Positions 30,845 through 40,108 of a DNA stretch of 64,000 nucleotides are shown here, piece by piece. The stretch is taken from NCBI GenBank assembly GCA_003446655.1, contig DMCZ01000076.1, positions 5,791 to 69,790 on the forward strand. The letters are read 5' to 3'. The number at the start of each line of letters is the position of its first letter. Position 1 is the first letter of the stretch. The position numbers and the translations under genes were made by a program. Source of the DNA: Thauera sp. (GTDB taxonomy: Bacteria; Pseudomonadota; Gammaproteobacteria; Burkholderiales; Rhodocyclaceae). Below the pieces are notes generated by a model. That model did no database searches. It worked only from the letters and a program-made list of their open reading frames with translations, and had not been told where the DNA came from.

Positions 30845-32737
30845 CTATAAATCTGAGACTTTGCTTCCGCTGGCGAGGTTCCGCTTCTCCATAAGTAGCT
30901 CTCCCAGGCGGTGGCGACCACTGGCATCTAGCCCTCGGTCACGATCCTGTTTTAGCAGGGCGGCGATCTCGTTGCCGACGCTGTCGGCGTGGAGCTTGCG
31001 CAGCGTGTCGTCGAACAGCGTCTCGACCACCGCTTCGTCGAATTCCGCATCGACGAGTTCCGCAGCGACCCGCGACAGGGTCTCGCCATGCGGGGTGTCA
31101 CGGAAGCGTTCGATCAAGGCGCCGAGCCCGCCTGCGGGCACGGGCTCGCCCAGGCTGAGCAGGTCGATGATCGCGATCAGCGCCAGGCCTTCCGCGCTGT
31201 CGGCGGGTATCAGCGCCACCGGCAGGCGCGCAGCCCAGGTTGGATGCTGGAGGACGAGCCGGAGCAGCGTGCTGGCGGTGGAGGGGGGTTTCCGACGTCC
31301 ACCCGGGCGGGGTCGCGGCGCAGGGGCGTGCCTGCGCCGCATGTTCCCCGGCGGCAGGTCGCGAACCTCGAGGTCGTCCGGGCTTGCCGCGGGGGGTGCC
31401 GTTGTCTCGCTGCGTGCTGCAGGCTGTCCGTCGGCGCTGCGTCGGCGTGGAGTCTGCGCGGCCAGCTGTTCGAACGCGAATTCGACCTCGCCCTGGGTCA
31501 TGCCGGCGGTCTCGGCAACCGTCTTGACGAGCTGGAGCTTGAGCAGCGGAGCGGCGATCCGGGTGATCAGCGGTGCAGCCTCATGCACGAAGGCCGCGCG
31601 TCCTTCGGCGCTATCGAGAGCGTGGTGCTCGGACAGTGTCTGGATCAGGAAGCGCGCCAGCGGCGTTGCAGCCAGCGCAGCTTTCCGCAAGGCGTCGGCA
31701 CCCTCTGCGCGCACGAAGGAGTCGGGGTCGTGCTCGGCGGGCAGGAACAGGAAGGCGAGTGTGGCGTCGTCGCGCAGCGACTCGAGCGCATTTTCCAGCG
31801 CGCGCCAGGCCGCCCGCCGACCGGCTGCGTCGCCGTCAAAGCAGAACACGATGCGATCGGTCTGGCGCAGCAGCGTGTGCACATGGTGCGGCGTGGTGGC
31901 GGTGCCGAGTGTGGCGACCGCGTTCTCGATCCCGAACTGGGCGAGTGCGACCACGTCCATGTAGCCTTCGACCACGACGACGAATCCGGCGTCACGGATC
32001 GCCTTCTGCGCCAGGAAGAGGCCGTACAGCTCCCGGCCCTTCTCGAACAGCGGCGTTTCGGGCGAGTTCAGGTATTTGGGCTCGCCCTTGTCGAGTACGC
32101 GCCCCCCGAAGGCGATGATCCGGCCACGGCGGTCGTGGATCGGGAAGGTGATCCGGTTGCGGAAGCGGTCGTAGCGCCGGCCCTGGTCGTTATCGATCAC
32201 CAGTCCGGCTTCGGCGAGCACCTTTGCCTGATAGTCGGGAAACGCCTTCTGCAGGGCCTGCCAGTCGTCAGGGGCGAAGCCCAGCTCGAAACGCGCAGCG
32301 ACCTGTCCGGAGAGGCCGCGCCGTTTGAGGTAATCGACGGCCGGGCGCGCGCTCTTGAGCTGATCGCGGTAGAAGCGGGCGGCGACGGCCATGGCTTCGT
32401 AAAGGCGTTCGCTGGCGTCGTGATGGGCAGGTGCTGCGCTGCGCCCGTCGTCGGGCACCTGCAGTCCGACCTGGCTGGCAAGTTCCTTCACGGCATCGAC
32501 GAAGCCGAGGCCGCTGTATTCCATCAGGAAGCCGATTGCACTGCCATGCACGCCGCACCCGAAGCAGTGATAAAACTGCTTGGACGGGCTGACCGAGAAC
32601 GACGCGGACTTTTCACCATGGAAAGGGCAGCAGGCGAAGTAGTTCGCGCCGCTCTTCTTGAGCGGAAGGTAGCGTTCGATGACGTCAACGATATCGACGC
32701 GGGACAGCAGTTCCTGGACGAAGGACTGTGGAATCAT
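30845..32737 (-). CDS. dnaG: DNA primase
   Basis: Synthesises RNA primers at the replication fork. At 630 aa it has the full three-domain order. The zinc-binding CHC2 domain has ligands Cys37, His40, Cys58 and Cys61 (CPFHGEKSASFSVSP and YHCFGCG). The TOPRIM core has VVVVEGYMDVVALAQFG and RIVFCFDGDAAGRRAAWRALE for metal binding. The C-terminal helicase-binding domain, after a basic Pro-rich linker near residue 450, contacts DnaB. Middle gene of rpsU-dnaG-rpoD; a hairpin with a T4 tail upstream probably limits its expression relative to rpsU. Confidence 0.96.
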   Translation of the reverse strand: MIPQSFVQELLSRVDIVDVIERYLPLKKSGANYFACCPFHGEKSASFSVSPSKQFYHCFGCGVHGSAIGFLMEYSGLGFVDAVKELASQVGLQVPDDGRSAAPAHHDASERLYEAMAVAARFYRDQLKSARPAVDYLKRRGLSGQVAARFELGFAPDDWQALQKAFPDYQAKVLAEAGLVIDNDQGRRYDRFRNRITFPIHDRRGRIIAFGGRVLDKGEPKYLNSPETPLFEKGRELYGLFLAQKAIRDAGFVVVVEGYMDVVALAQFGIENAVATLGTATTPHHVHTLLRQTDRIVFCFDGDAAGRRAAWRALENALESLRDDATLAFLFLPAEHDPDSFVRAEGADALRKAALAATPLARFLIQTLSEHHALDSAEGRAAFVHEAAPLITRIAAPLLKLQLVKTVAETAGMTQGEVEFAFEQLAAQTPRRRSADGQPAARSETTAPPAASPDDLEVRDLPPGNMRRRHAPAPRPRPGGRRKPPSTASTLLRLVLQHPTWAARLPVALIPADSAEGLALIAIIDLLSLGEPVPAGGLGALIERFRDTPHGETLSRVAAELVDAEFDEAVVETLFDDTLRKLHADSVGNEIAALLKQDRDRGLDASGRHRLGELLMEKRNLASGSKVSDL

Positions 32738-32817
32738 CGCGCACGCGAACTCGCTCCAGCGCGCCGCGTTGCGGCTGAGCGCCCGGGCGGGTGGAAGGAG
32801 TGATCGTTGAAAAGCAT

Positions 32818-32855
32818 CACGCCGGGCGAGAGTCCAGTGACCCTCGGCCGGCGTG
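32818..32855 (-). terminator. Intra-operon terminator/attenuator between rpsU and dnaG
   Basis: On the minus strand a stem of about 17 bp with two irregular pairs (CACGCCGG and GAGGGTC against GACTCTC and CCGGCGTG) is followed by ATGCTTTTC. A smaller CCCCGC / GCGGGG hairpin (32863-32877) lies just after rpsU. This matches the position of the partial terminator known in the E. coli macromolecular-synthesis operon. Confidence 0.65.
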
Positions 32856-32888
32856 CAGGCATCCCCGCGTGGCGGGGTGCGAGAGCAA

Positions 32889-33101
32889 TCAGTAGAGCTT
32901 CGGCGGCAGCGTCTGGCTGCGCAGGCGCTTGTGATTGCGCTTCACGGCGGCGGCCAGCTTGCGCTTGCGCTCGGCGGTGGGCTTCTCGTAGAACTCGCGC
33001 GAGCGCAGTTCGGTCAGCACACCGGTCTTCTCGATGGTGCGCTTGAAGCGGCGGATCGCAACTTCAAACGGCTCGTTTTCCTTGACGCGGATACCGGGCA
33101 T
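32889..33101 (-). CDS. rpsU: 30S ribosomal protein S21
   Basis: A 70-aa basic protein of the small subunit, needed for efficient initiation by 30S base pairing with mRNA. The sequence [20 protein letters not shown] then [35 protein letters not shown] is the S21 signature, and the length is normal. It is the first gene of rpsU-dnaG-rpoD, with a well-formed sigma70 promoter 41 bases upstream. tsaD is transcribed divergently from the same intergenic region, the classical arrangement in proteobacteria. Confidence 0.97.
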   Translation of the reverse strand: MPGIRVKENEPFEVAIRRFKRTIEKTGVLTELRSREFYEKPTAERKRKLAAAVKRNHKRLRSQTLPPKLY

Positions 33102-33141
33102 TGCGGACTTCCTTGGGTGTCTGGTGGGCAGAAAGACCGCG

Positions 33142-33170
33142 AATATAAACCACGCCCATCGTTAAGGCAA
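33142..33170 (-). promoter_or_regulatory. Sigma70 promoter of rpsU-dnaG-rpoD
   Basis: TTGCCT (33165-33170, minus strand) and TATATT (33142-33147) are spaced by exactly 17 bases. The start of transcription would fall about 30-35 bases before the rpsU ATG. Confidence 0.7.
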
Positions 33171-33204
33171 GGGCAGCGTTCGCCAGAATCTGCCGGCGCG
33201 GGGT

Positions 33205-33210
33205 TAAAAT
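33205..33210 (+). promoter_or_regulatory. Candidate -10 box of tsaD
   Basis: TAAAAT lies 27 bases before the tsaD ATG. The best -35 (TTCGCC, 33179-33184) is 20 bases away and weak, so confidence is limited. Confidence 0.4.
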
Positions 33211-33237
33211 GCAACACCGAATCAAGCGGATGCACCC

Positions 33238-34272
33238 ATGAACGTCCTCGGCATCGAAACCTCCTGCGACGAAACCGGCGTGGCGATCTACGACACCGAA
33301 GCGGGCCTGCTCGCGCATGGTCTGCACTCGCAGATCGATCTGCATGCCGCCTATGGCGGCGTGGTGCCCGAGCTGGCCTCGCGCGACCACATTCGCCGCC
33401 TCCCCGTGCTGATCCGGCAGACGCTTGCCGATGCGGGCCTGGGTGCGGGTGACATCGATGCGGTCGCCTACACCTCCGGCCCAGGTCTGGCCGGTGCGCT
33501 GCTCGTGGGGGCGAGTGTCGCCGAGTCCTTCGCGATGGCTCGCGGCATTCCGGCCCTGCCCGTGCATCACCTCGAGGGGCATCTGCTGTCGCCGATGCTG
33601 TCGGCCGACCCGCCGGCCTTTCCCTTCGTCGCCCTGCTGGTCTCTGGCGGACACACCCAGCTGATGCGCGTGCGTGGCGTGGGGGATTACGCCTTGCTCG
33701 GAGAATCGGTGGATGATGCGGCAGGCGAAGCCTTCGACAAGACCGCCAAGCTGCTCGGTCTCGGCTATCCGGGCGGTCCGCAGCTTGCGAAGCTGGCGGA
33801 GCAAGGGGTGGCGGGGCGGTTTCGTCTTCCGCGTCCGATGCTGCACTCGGGCGACCTGGACTTCAGCTTCAGCGGCCTCAAGACCGCCGTGCTCAACGTC
33901 GTGTCAGCGCCGGGCTGGAATCCGGCCGACATGGCCGATCTCGCCGCCGAGTTCCAGCAGGCGGTGGTCGACGTATTGTGCGCGAAGGCGCTCGCGGCGT
34001 TGAAGAAGGTGGGCCTGAAGACGTTGGTGGTTGCCGGCGGCGTGGGCGCCAACCTTCAGCTTCGTGCAGTGCTTGATGCGGCGGTTTCCCGTCGCGGGGG
34101 TCGGGTGCATTACCCGGAGCCTGCGCTCTGCACCGACAACGGCGCGATGATCGCGTTTGCCGGCGCCTTGCGATTGGCGGCGGGCGAATCCGGTGCGCAG
34201 GCCCCGGCAGTCAGGATCCGGCCGCGCTGGCCTCTCGTTGATCTGCAGCCTCCGCGTCGGGCGGCCGGCTGA
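33238..34272 (+). CDS. tsaD: tRNA N6-threonylcarbamoyladenosine transferase TsaD
   Basis: Catalytic subunit that transfers threonylcarbamoyl to A37 of ANN-reading tRNAs, together with TsaB and TsaE. At 344 aa it is the usual length. ASKHA-fold motifs: [19 protein letters not shown] at the start; the metal-binding [13 protein letters not shown] with the two conserved His; [32 protein letters not shown]; and [13 protein letters not shown] with [12 protein letters not shown] near the C-terminus. It is divergent from rpsU and convergent with plsY. The next 80 bases contain no gene that I can support. Confidence 0.97.
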   Translation: MNVLGIETSCDETGVAIYDTEAGLLAHGLHSQIDLHAAYGGVVPELASRDHIRRLPVLIRQTLADAGLGAGDIDAVAYTSGPGLAGALLVGASVAESFAMARGIPALPVHHLEGHLLSPMLSADPPAFPFVALLVSGGHTQLMRVRGVGDYALLGESVDDAAGEAFDKTAKLLGLGYPGGPQLAKLAEQGVAGRFRLPRPMLHSGDLDFSFSGLKTAVLNVVSAPGWNPADMADLAAEFQQAVVDVLCAKALAALKKVGLKTLVVAGGVGANLQLRAVLDAAVSRRGGRVHYPEPALCTDNGAMIAFAGALRLAAGESGAQAPAVRIRPRWPLVDLQPPRRAAG

Positions 34273-34353
34273 GGCGTGTGTCGCCGGCGATCGTCGGGGT
34301 GGAGCAGCTGCAGACCGTGTTGGCGGCGCTGTGGGCGTGACTCGAGCGGCGGC

Positions 34354-34962
34354 TCAGGCCCCGGGTTGCTTGTTCTTGCTTCCGCCGATCTTGCCTTCGG
34401 TGCCTGCGCGCAGGCGCGCGATGTTGGCCTTGTGACGCCAGATCAGCACGGCGGCGATCACCGCCACGACGCCGACCGGCGCGGTGGGGCCCAGGAAAAG
34501 CAGCCCCGCGAATGGCGCTGCCACTGCAGCTGAAAGTGCTGCCGCCGACGAATAGCGCGAGGTGTAGGCGATCATCAGCCAGATCACCGCGCTGAAGATC
34601 GCGATCCGTCCATCGATGCCCGCCAGTACGCCCAGCGCGGTGGCGACGCCCTTGCCGCCGTTGAAGCGCAGGAACGCCGAGAACACATGCCCGAGGAAGG
34701 CGGCCAGGCCGGCGAGTGCTGCGTGGCTGGCGTCGAAACCCAGCCGTGTCGCTGCCCATACGGCAAGCCAGCCCTTCAGGCTGTCCCCGAGCAATGTCAG
34801 TGCTGCAGCGCCCTTGTTGCCGCTGCGCAGGACGTTGGTGGCACCCGGGTTGCCCGAGCCGTACTTGCGTGGATCCTGCAGGCCGAAAAGCTTGCTGGTG
34901 ACGACGGCGAAAGGGATCGAGCCAAGCAGATAGGCGGCAAGAAGCAGCGGCAGGAGAAGCAT
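34354..34962 (-). CDS. plsY: Glycerol-3-phosphate acyltransferase PlsY
   Basis: Inner-membrane enzyme that uses acyl-phosphate to acylate glycerol-3-phosphate, the first step of phospholipid synthesis. At 202 aa it has about five to seven membrane segments. The three conserved cytoplasmic loops are [57 protein letters not shown] and [16 protein letters not shown], which hold the active-site motifs of the family. A Lys-rich tail ([10 protein letters not shown]) ends the protein. It is divergent from folB, as in many proteobacteria. Confidence 0.95.
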   Translation of the reverse strand: MLLLPLLLAAYLLGSIPFAVVTSKLFGLQDPRKYGSGNPGATNVLRSGNKGAAALTLLGDSLKGWLAVWAATRLGFDASHAALAGLAAFLGHVFSAFLRFNGGKGVATALGVLAGIDGRIAIFSAVIWLMIAYTSRYSSAAALSAAVAAPFAGLLFLGPTAPVGVVAVIAAVLIWRHKANIARLRAGTEGKIGGSKNKQPGA

Positions 34963-35135
34963 TGTGGCTCCGCCATCCGGCCGGGCCGGGCGGCTTTGAA
35001 GAATTCGGTTGATCGGAGGGGGTGGATAGGCCTGCGCGATGCAGGAGGATCCAGGCCGGGCGTGTGCTGAAAAGCTTTTTCCGGCGGTCCTGTCCTGGCG
35101 CGATAGAATCCGCCCGATTCTAAACGGGAAGCAGC

Positions 35136-35510
35136 ATGGATTTCATCTTCATCGAGGAAATGCGCGTCAAGGCGTGGGTCGGCATCTACGAGCGCGAAAA
35201 AACCGGTCCGCAGACGGTCGAACTCAATCTGACCTTCGGTGTGCCGGAGGCGGCCGCCGAGCACGACGACATCGCCGATACCATTGATTACGCCATCGTC
35301 ACTGCGCGCATTCGCGATGAACTGGGCGGGCGCCATTTCAACCTGATCGAAAGCCTGGGGGAATTCGTCGTCAATTTGCTATTCGAGGAATTCGGCGCCC
35401 CATGGGTGAAATTGAAGGTCGCGAAGATCGGTGTGATGAAGGATGTTCGCCGCGTCGGCGTGCATATTCAGCGCAGCCGCACCGGAGTGACCGTTCCACC
35501 GAATGCCTGA
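35136..35510 (+). CDS. folB: Dihydroneopterin aldolase
   Basis: Cleaves 7,8-dihydroneopterin to 6-hydroxymethyl-7,8-dihydropterin in folate synthesis. At 124 aa it is a single T-fold unit. Family motifs: [32 protein letters not shown] at the start, with Glu from the GIYERE segment used for pterin binding, then [16 protein letters not shown] and [26 protein letters not shown] box (35104-35109) lies about 25 bases before the ATG. It is divergent from plsY, and no other folate gene is in the window. Confidence 0.94.
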   Translation: MDFIFIEEMRVKAWVGIYEREKTGPQTVELNLTFGVPEAAAEHDDIADTIDYAIVTARIRDELGGRHFNLIESLGEFVVNLLFEEFGAPWVKLKVAKIGVMKDVRRVGVHIQRSRTGVTVPPNA

Positions 35511-35526
35511 TAAGCGCCTGAAAGCG

Positions 35527-35567
35527 AAGGGCCGCGATTCCGAAGCCGATCCGGAGTAGCGGCCCTT
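35527..35567. repeat. Hairpin between folB and the hns-like gene
   Basis: A perfect 9-bp stem AAGGGCCGC / GCGGCCCTT encloses a 23-base partly paired loop, between two convergent genes. It has no T run, so it may be a weak or Rho-assisted terminator. Confidence 0.45.
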
Positions 35568-35611
35568 GCAGCGAATGCCCGTAGGATCGCTTCTCGGACG
35601 CCCGGGCGGCG

Positions 35612-35983
35612 TCAGGCGGCGAGCTCGTCGAGTGCCTTGCCCTGCGCGATCCAGTCGAGCGCCCATTGCGGCTTGCGCCCACGCCCGCTCCAGCCTTGAT
35701 CCGGATTCGCCGGGTTGCGGTACCTGATGATCGGTGCCGGCTTTGCGGCCTTCGCGGTCTTGGCGCCGGGGCGACGGCCACGCTTTGCTGCCGGCTTGAC
35801 GTCGGCGCTTGCCGGTGCGCCGCCCTCCAGCAGATCGTCCAGCGACAGGCCTTCATCGGCGGCCATTTTCTGCATGCGCTTGATGAGGTTGCGACGCGTC
35901 ACATCACTGCGGCGACGGATCTCGCTTTCGACCTTGGCTTGAAGGCGGCGCAATTCGGGCAGGGTATAACTCGACAGATCCAT
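35612..35983 (-). CDS. H-NS family nucleoid protein
   Basis: A 123-aa DNA-binding protein. The N-terminal half (about 1-50) is an oligomerisation coiled coil (YTLPELRRLQAKVESEIRRR and RNLIKRMQKMAADEG). A basic Ala/Lys/Pro linker follows, and the C-terminus is the H-NS DNA-binding motif, with YRNPANPDQGWSGRGRKPQW at about residues 88-107 and LDWIAQGKALDELA after it. GRGRKPxW is the hallmark that binds the minor groove of AT-rich DNA. Such proteins silence AT-rich and foreign genes. The ATG at 35981-35983 has GGAGA upstream. The AT-rich 5' region (36000-36170) is a likely autoregulatory target, which is inference. Confidence 0.93.
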   Translation of the reverse strand: MDLSSYTLPELRRLQAKVESEIRRRSDVTRRNLIKRMQKMAADEGLSLDDLLEGGAPASADVKPAAKRGRRPGAKTAKAAKPAPIIRYRNPANPDQGWSGRGRKPQWALDWIAQGKALDELAA

Positions 35984-36175
35984 GGCTTCTCCGGTTCCTA
36001 AAATGGTATTGCACGGCAGGAATAAGGCTCTCTGCGGCACATTTACGCTACACGTGCCTGCCTTATTCGATTGGCGGTAATTGTGCCACCATTCAAAACC
36101 GAATTGAAAACTATCGATCGGACTGGATTGCTTTCTTTTTTCCGCGTTATTGAATCGCGCCGCAACGACGTGCCG

Positions 36176-36664
36176 TCAATTCGCTACCTGTACCAGCTTG
36201 GGCTGCAGGGCTCGAAGCAGGTCGTGCGGATGAATGCCGACCAGAAATCCACGCCGCCCGCCGTTGATGTAGATGAGGGGAAGGTCGAGGATCGTGCGTT
36301 CCAGGAACACCGGCATCTTCTTGCGCGTTCCGAAAGGTGAGGTGCCGCCGACCAGGTAGCCGCTGTGGCGATTCGCCGTTTCGGGCCGGCACGCTTCAAC
36401 ATGCTTGCAAGGAATCTGGCGAGCGAGCTCCTTGGTCGACACCTTGTGATCGCCGTGCATCAGGACGACCATCGGTTGAGCATTCTCGTCTTCCATGATC
36501 AGGGTCTTTATGACGGCATGTTCGCTCACGTTCAGTTCGCGTGCGGATACAGCGGTGCCGCCATGTTCCTCGTATTCGTAGAGATGGCTCGAAAATGCAA
36601 TCCCGTGCTGGCGAAGGAAGCGAGTCGCCGGCGTTTCGGGTGCGTGCGTGTCTTGTCTGCTCAT
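36176..36664 (-). CDS. ybaK: YbaK/EbsC-type Cys-tRNA(Pro) deacylase
   Basis: A 162-aa editing enzyme of the INS superfamily that hydrolyses misacylated Cys-tRNA(Pro). The conserved core is present: TPATRFLRQHGIAFSSHLYEYEEHGG, then VIKTLIMEDENAQPMVVLMHGDHKVSTKELAR with the catalytic-lysine context KTL, and GYLVGGTSPFGTRKKMPVFLE. The GGTSPFGTRK loop separates YbaK from ProX-type relatives. It stands alone between hns and xerD on the same strand. Confidence 0.92.
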   Translation of the reverse strand: MSRQDTHAPETPATRFLRQHGIAFSSHLYEYEEHGGTAVSARELNVSEHAVIKTLIMEDENAQPMVVLMHGDHKVSTKELARQIPCKHVEACRPETANRHSGYLVGGTSPFGTRKKMPVFLERTILDLPLIYINGGRRGFLVGIHPHDLLRALQPKLVQVAN

Positions 36665-36760
36665 GATGAGTCCGGACTCGGTTTAATTGGTCTGTGGTCT
36701 TCGGTGAATTGGGCTGCAATGATAATCGAGGCTGTCCGATTGATTCGCCTCGCGGATTGA

Positions 36761-37690
36761 TCAGGCGCGAGGGTGGTGCTTCGCATGCAGTTGCTTGAGC
36801 CGTTCGCGGGCCACATGCGTGTAGATCTGCGTGGTCGATATGTCGGCGTGCCCGAGCAGCAATTGCACCACGCGCAGATCCGCGCCGTGATTGAGCAGGT
36901 GCGTCGCGAATGCGTGGCGCAGCGTGTGCGGTGAAATGCGCTCGCGCGCAATGCCAGCATCGACTGCATATTGTTTGATGATGCGCCAGAACATCTGCCG
37001 TGTCATGCCGGTGCCGAGCCGGGTCACGAAGACCTCGTCGCAATTGCGCCCGGCAAGCAGCGACGCCCGGCCTTCGGACAGATAGCGCTGCAGCCATTCC
37101 GCGGCGATTTCGCCGATCGGGACGAGACGTTCCTTGCTGCCCTTTCCCATGATGCGCAGCACGCCCTCGTTGAGCCCCACCGCAAACACCTTGAGGCTGA
37201 CCAGCTCTGATACACGCAGACCGGCCGCGTAAAGCACCTCGAGCATGCAGCGGTCGCGCAAGCCTTGCGGGGTCCCGGTATCGGGAGCATTGAGCAGGGC
37301 CTCGACCTGGGCTTCGCTGAGCGTCTTGGGAAAGCGCTCGGCAGGCATCGGGGCGTCGAGCAGCAGTGTCGGGTCCTCGGCGATTTCGCGGTTGGCCAGC
37401 AGCATCCGGTAGTAGCGTCGCCAGGTGGCGAGCAGCCTGCGCTGGCTCGCCGTCTTGCGCTTGCGGCTGAAGTCGGCCAGATAGGCTGCGAGCTCGTGCG
37501 GCGCTGCGCTCGGCAGCCTTTTGTCGCGCGTCTCCAGCCAGGCGGCAAAATGCGCAAGGTCGCTGCGGTAGCCTGCCAGGGTGTTGCGGGCGAGGCCGTG
37601 TTCCAGCCAGAGGGCGTCGGTGAAGCGGTCGAGTTCGCTGCGATGGTGGGGCTGAAGCCCGGCTTCCACCGCCGGGGTGCGCGCGCTCAC
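36761..37690 (-). CDS. xerD: Site-specific tyrosine recombinase XerD
   Basis: A 309-aa recombinase that, with XerC, resolves chromosome dimers at dif under FtsK control. All catalytic residues are present with E. coli XerD spacing: Arg159, Lys183, His255, Arg258, His281 and the nucleophile Tyr290 (motifs AAGLRVSELVSL, GKGSKERLVP, HTLRHAFATHLL, LGHADISTTQIYTHV). The SAM-like N-terminal core-binding domain spans about residues 17-105. The start is GTG at 37688-37690, which overlaps the stop of ogt by four bases (GTGA). No integrated element flanks it, so it reads as the housekeeping copy. Confidence 0.94.
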   Translation of the reverse strand: MSARTPAVEAGLQPHHRSELDRFTDALWLEHGLARNTLAGYRSDLAHFAAWLETRDKRLPSAAPHELAAYLADFSRKRKTASQRRLLATWRRYYRMLLANREIAEDPTLLLDAPMPAERFPKTLSEAQVEALLNAPDTGTPQGLRDRCMLEVLYAAGLRVSELVSLKVFAVGLNEGVLRIMGKGSKERLVPIGEIAAEWLQRYLSEGRASLLAGRNCDEVFVTRLGTGMTRQMFWRIIKQYAVDAGIARERISPHTLRHAFATHLLNHGADLRVVQLLLGHADISTTQIYTHVARERLKQLHAKHHPRA

Positions 37691-38211
37691 CGCGCCGCTT
37701 CGAAGGCCAGCAGCCAGCGCTTGACGTCGAGCAGCCAGCCGTTGCGGGCATTGGCGAATCCCCCCAGTCCGTGCGCCGCGGTCACGCGGTGACACGGCAC
37801 GATCAGCGGAAAGGGATTGGCACCGCAGGCTTGTCCGACTGCGCGTGGCGCGCTGCCGAGCTGCGCGGCCAGCGCGCCGTAAGTGGTGGTGTGCCCGCGT
37901 GGAATTGCACCGATTGCGTCCCACACGCGTTGGCGGAAGGGTGTGCCCGCGCGCGCGAGCGGGACCGGGAAGCGCAGGTCGGGATCCTCGATCCACTCGC
38001 GCAGCGCATGGGCCGCAGCGCCTGCAGTGGCGTTGCGCGGATCGAGCAGCGGCGTGCCGGGGGGCAGGAACACGAGCGCCTGAACCTCGCCGTCATGAGC
38101 CCGGATGCCGAAGGGGCCGAAGGGGAGCGCGATGATCGCGTCGAAGCCCGGCGGCAGCGCGCCGTCGCCGGCACGCAGGCTGCCTGCTATTGCGCCGGGC
38201 ACCGCGATCAT
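37687..38211 (-). CDS. ogt: Methylated-DNA-protein cysteine methyltransferase
   Basis: Suicide DNA-repair enzyme that moves a methyl group from O6-methylguanine to its own cysteine. At 174 aa it is an Ogt-type protein without an Ada regulatory domain. The active site is LIVPCHRVTAAHGLGGFA with Cys140; the helix-turn-helix part is PRGHTTTYGALAAQLGSAPRAVGQACGANP. Its start overlaps the stop of the upstream gene by four bases, and its stop overlaps xerD, so the three are coupled. The N-terminal 20 residues are poorly conserved in character and the start could be internal. Confidence 0.92.
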   Translation of the reverse strand: MIAVPGAIAGSLRAGDGALPPGFDAIIALPFGPFGIRAHDGEVQALVFLPPGTPLLDPRNATAGAAAHALREWIEDPDLRFPVPLARAGTPFRQRVWDAIGAIPRGHTTTYGALAAQLGSAPRAVGQACGANPFPLIVPCHRVTAAHGLGGFANARNGWLLDVKRWLLAFEAAR

Positions 38212-38789
38212 TCCCGGCGCCCGAGCAGTGCGTCGCGAAGCTGGTGATCGGCAGGCTGGTCACCGAGCCATATGCGAAGCAGGGCGGGGTAGAAGCGCGC
38301 GTCGGCAATGTCGCCACCGCGCTGCTCGCCGCTGACGATCAGGCGTGTAGCGCCATTGGTGAGGCGGTCGAGGAGAATTTCGGTGCCTGATCTGACATCG
38401 CCAACGGCCGAGAGGGCCTGCACCAGGGCGTCGGTTGCGGGTTTGAGCGCAGCGAGTTCGGCAGGCTCGTGGTTCTTCTGCAGTCCCGCCAGCAGCGCGT
38501 CACCGAACTGGCTGGCCTCGAGATCGCGCGTGAGCACGATGCGGATGCGCTTCTCGCCCTCGTCGGCGATGATCGCCGCGGCGTCGGTCAGCGGTGCGCG
38601 CATGTACAGCCCCATCGCATACACCTTGAAGCCGAGCCGAGTGCGCAGGCCAGCGCCGTTGAGTGTCAGCGTGTCCTTGTAGGCGCGCAACTCGGGGGGG
38701 TAATCGACCCCGCCAACCTGGACAGCCGCCTGGACGGTGCCGGCCGAAAGGATGGCGGCGGTCAGCAGGGTACGGATGAAGCGATGCAT
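38208..38789 (-). CDS. Exported chalcone isomerase-like protein
   Basis: A 193-aa protein with a clear signal peptide (MHRFIRTLLTAAILSAGTVQA) and then a chalcone-isomerase-like domain: GGVDYPPELRAYKDTLTLNG, GAGLRTRLGFKVYAMGLYMRAP and IRIVLTRDLEASQFGDALLAGLQKN. Bacterial members of this group are periplasmic and are not flavonoid enzymes; some bind fatty acids or hemes, but the role is unsettled. The start is the first ATG before the signal peptide. It lies 41 bases downstream of proA and overlaps ogt by four bases. Confidence 0.88.
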   Translation of the reverse strand: MHRFIRTLLTAAILSAGTVQAAVQVGGVDYPPELRAYKDTLTLNGAGLRTRLGFKVYAMGLYMRAPLTDAAAIIADEGEKRIRIVLTRDLEASQFGDALLAGLQKNHEPAELAALKPATDALVQALSAVGDVRSGTEILLDRLTNGATRLIVSGEQRGGDIADARFYPALLRIWLGDQPADHQLRDALLGRRE

Positions 38790-38830
38790 CGGGGTTCCTT
38801 GTTTCCTCTTGTGAGCGGGGGCCTTCGGGC

Positions 38831-40108
38831 TCAGCGGCGAACTTCACCGTTGCCGAATACGATCCATTTCTGGCTGGTCAGGCCTTCGAGTCCGACGGGG
38901 CCGCGGGCGTGGATCTTGTCGGTGGAGATTCCGATCTCGGCGCCGAGGCCGTACTCGAAGCCGTCGGCGAAGCGGGTGGAGGCATTGACCATCACCGAGG
39001 ACGAATCTACCTCGCGCAGGAAGCGCATGGCGTGGGAATAGTTCTCGGTGACGATCGCTTCGGTGTGGCCCGAACTGTAGGTGTTGATGTGGGCGATCGC
39101 CTCATCCAGGTCCGCGACCAGCTTCACCGCGATGATCGGGGCAAGGTACTCTTCACGCCAGTCCGCCTCGGTCGCCGCCACCAGCCGTGCGCCTGTGACG
39201 CCCGCCTCATGCAGCAGGGAGAGCGACTCGGCGCAGCATCGCATCTCTACCCCTTTGGCGGCCAGCATCCGGGCGATCTCCGGCAGGTAGATGTCGGCGA
39301 CGTCGCGCGCCACCAGCAGCGATTCGGCGGTGTTGCAGGTGCCGTAGCGCTGGGTTTTGGCATTTTCGACGATAGGTACGACCTTTGCAGGGTCGGCATC
39401 AAGGTCAATGTAGACGTGGCAGTTGCCATCGAGGTGCTTGATCACCGGCACGCGCGCGTCCTTCGCAATGCGTTCGATCAGGCCCTTGCCGCCGCGCGGA
39501 ACGATGACGTCGACGTACTCGGGCATGGTGATCAGGGCACCGACGGCCTCGCGGTCGGTGGTCTCGACCACCTGCACGACGTGCTCGGGCAGGCCGGCCG
39601 CCAGCAGTCCGGCGCGCACGCAGGCGGCGATCGCGCGGTTGGCGTGGATCGCCTCCTTGCCGCCGCGCAGGATCGCGGCATTGCCGGATTTCAGGCAAAG
39701 CGCGGCGGCGTCGGCGGTGACGTTGGGGCGAGCCTCGTAGATGATGCCGATCACGCCCAGCGGAACGCGCATCTTGCCAAGCGAGATGCCCGAAGGGCGG
39801 CGCTTGATGTCGGTCATCTCGCCTACCGGGTCGGGGAGGGCGGCAACCTGTTCCAGGCCGGAAGCCATTGCCTCGATGCCTTTCTCATCCAGGGTCAGGC
39901 GGTCGATCAGGGCGGGCTCCAGGCCGGCGGCGCGGGCTTCGTCGAGGTCCTGCGTGTTGGCGGCGAGCAGCTCGGCGCGACGCGCGCGGATCTCGGCGGC
40001 CATTGCACGCAGCGCGGCATTCTTGGCTTCGGTCGAGGCGGCGGCGATCAGGCGCGATGCGGCGCGAGCCTGGCGGCCCAGAGTGTGCATGTAGTGCTGG
40101 ATGTCCAT
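38831..40108 (-). CDS. proA: Gamma-glutamyl phosphate reductase
   Basis: NADPH-dependent reduction of gamma-glutamyl phosphate to glutamate semialdehyde, the second step of proline synthesis. At 425 aa it is an aldehyde-dehydrogenase-fold protein. Motifs: [30 protein letters not shown] for cofactor binding, [31 protein letters not shown], and the catalytic cysteine in [15 protein letters not shown]. The ATG at 40106-40108 ([11 protein letters not shown]) starts the conserved first helix; a much longer in-frame extension is not conserved in character. proB is not in the window. The 211-base gap to holA contains no gene. Confidence 0.96.
   Translation of the reverse strand: MDIQHYMHTLGRQARAASRLIAAASTEAKNAALRAMAAEIRARRAELLAANTQDLDEARAAGLEPALIDRLTLDEKGIEAMASGLEQVAALPDPVGEMTDIKRRPSGISLGKMRVPLGVIGIIYEARPNVTADAAALCLKSGNAAILRGGKEAIHANRAIAACVRAGLLAAGLPEHVVQVVETTDREAVGALITMPEYVDVIVPRGGKGLIERIAKDARVPVIKHLDGNCHVYIDLDADPAKVVPIVENAKTQRYGTCNTAESLLVARDVADIYLPEIARMLAAKGVEMRCCAESLSLLHEAGVTGARLVAATEADWREEYLAPIIAVKLVADLDEAIAHINTYSSGHTEAIVTENYSHAMRFLREVDSSSVMVNASTRFADGFEYGLGAEIGISTDKIHARGPVGLEGLTSQKWIVFGNGEVRR

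Noticed and set aside
30989..32803. Plus-strand open frame of about 604 codons opposite dnaG
   Set aside because: Antisense shadow; dnaG motifs on the minus strand are unambiguous.
36761..37690. xerD as the integrase of a genomic island
   Set aside because: Catalytic spacing equals housekeeping XerD, neighbours are core genes, and no attachment repeats or cargo genes are seen.
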